Source: CAVQBP01 sp963723205 (lineage in GTDB: Bacteria > Bacteroidota > Ignavibacteria > Ignavibacteriales > Ignavibacteriaceae). Taken from it: 64,000 nucleotides of DNA. Location: contig CAVRQC010000041.1 in NCBI GenBank assembly GCA_963723205.1, positions 248,001 through 312,000 of the forward strand, read 5' to 3'. Positions 63,583-64,000 of the stretch are shown here, piece after piece (positions within the stretch are counted from its first letter, which is position 1; each line of letters opens with the position of its first letter). A program made the translations under genes and the position numbers. Under the pieces are notes generated by a model, which searched no databases, was not told the origin of the DNA, and worked only from the letters and a program-made list of their open reading frames with translations.

Positions 63583-63656
63583 AGCGGGAGACGGGACTCG
63601 AACCCGCGACCAACAGCTTGGAAGGCTGTGACTCTAGCCAACTGAGTTACTCCCGC
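63583..63656 (-). tRNA. tRNA-Gly (anticodon UCC)
   Basis: Acceptor GCGGGAG/CTCCCGC with discriminator T. The anticodon stem CAGCC/GGCTG-type encloses loop TTCCA with TCC, and the T-arm is GCGGG-TTCGAGT-CCCGT. No encoded CCA. Likely co-transcribed with tRNA-Thr, rpmG and tRNA-Trp. Confidence 0.95.
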
Positions 63657-63785
63657 CTGACAAAATCTTAATAAGAAAAATCTATTATGCATATTCTTAA
63701 ATCGTAATCTTATTCAAGTTAATACCGAATCGGAACAGGATTAAAATACGATTAAGAACTCTTACGATTGTCAATAAAAAAAGAA

Positions 63786-63832
63786 CAAAAAAATAAGGGA
63801 ATGAAAATCAAATAAAAAATATTAATTCCCTT
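63786..63832 (-). terminator. Intrinsic terminator after tRNA-Tyr
   Basis: On the minus strand AAGGGAAT (63832-63825) and ATTCCCTT (63802-63795) form an 8 bp stem with a long AT-rich loop, followed by ATTTTTTTG. It separates tRNA-Tyr from the tRNA-Gly group. TTGACA at 63774-63769 beyond it may start the next transcript, but its -10 is poor. Confidence 0.65.
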
Positions 63833-63859
63833 TAAGAATCCATCATAAAAAATTTAGAG

Positions 63860-63943
63860 TGGGCGGCGAGGGATTCGAACCCCCAAAGGCGTCAGCCAAC
63901 GGATTTACAGTCCGCCCCGGCTCTCCAACTCCGGCGTCCGCCC
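63860..63943 (-). tRNA. tRNA-Tyr (anticodon GUA), class II with long variable arm
   Basis: Acceptor GGGCGG-type helix pairs GGGCGGA/CGCCGCCC region with discriminator A. The anticodon loop CTGTAAA gives GTA. The variable arm (about 63881-63897) is long, as for Tyr. The T-arm is GGGGG-TTCGAAT-CCCTC. No encoded CCA. First gene of the cluster in the window. Confidence 0.95.
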
Positions 63944-64000
63944 AAAATAAAAAACAGACTACAAATATATTTCGATTATGACAAAAATGCAAACTTAAAT

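Noticed and set aside
63744..63774. Strong promoter for the tRNA-Gly/Thr/rpmG/Trp group
   Set aside because: A perfect TTGACA is present, but no acceptable -10 at 16-18 bases; left only as a remark in the terminator entry.
1..64000. CRISPR array, prophage, toxin-antitoxin or defence locus
   Set aside because: No regularly spaced repeats, phage structural genes or recognisable defence proteins were found anywhere in the window.

Overview
The window is low-GC DNA from a bacterium of the Bacteroidota/Chlorobiota/Ignavibacteriota (FCB) group, most likely an ignavibacterium. The main pointers are a secreted protein with a type IX secretion C-terminal sorting domain (QNFPNPFNPTT), a short primary-type sigma factor, a geranylgeranylglyceryl-phosphate synthase of the kind found in FCB bacteria, and class II (B12-dependent) ribonucleotide reductase. 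The lineage is inferred from these family features; no 16S rRNA gene is present.

Left part (1-17.3 kb), accessory and signalling region. At the left edge lies a broken secreted-protein gene whose F5/8 type C domain is split by a stop codon and two frameshifts. Then come a multi-HAMP chemotaxis receptor, a bacteriohemerythrin, and the remains of a two-component system. That system is a response regulator with two nonsense codons and a histidine kinase cut in two by an intact 2.6 kb IS21-family element (istA/istB). Next are a large hybrid histidine kinase, a PAP2-phosphatase/GNAT fusion, fabF, a T9SS-exported protein paralogous to the broken gene at the left edge, a LolA-like protein and a two-gene ABC exporter.

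Middle part (17.8-32.3 kb), mostly housekeeping genes in small units. It holds nrdJ, tex, a secreted protein with two internal repeats, GGGP synthase, a GmhA-like isomerase, a DUF192 protein, an NlpC/P60 lipoprotein, the sigma factor, deoB, a GAF protein with a degenerate GGDEF domain, and engB.

Right part (32.4-64 kb, all on the minus strand), the transcription/translation super-cluster. In transcription order it runs tRNA-Tyr, tRNA-Gly, tRNA-Thr, rpmG, tRNA-Trp, secE, nusG, rplK, rplA, rplJ, rplL, rpoB, rpoC, terminator, promoter, rpsL, rpsG, fusA, tuf, terminator. It continues with the S10, spc and alpha operons: rpsJ rplC rplD rplW rplB rpsS rplV rpsC rplP rpmC rpsQ rplN rplX rplE rpsN rpsH rplF rplR tRNA-Gln rpsE rpmD rplO secY map infA rpmJ rpsM rpsK rpsD rpoA rplQ, terminator.

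The oddest points are an apparent +1 frameshift at a U-UUU-AA site inside rplC (essential L3), a tRNA-Gln gene inside the spc operon, the decayed signalling island around the IS21 element, and the PAP2-GNAT fusion. I found no CRISPR array, phage, defence locus or other large undescribed system.
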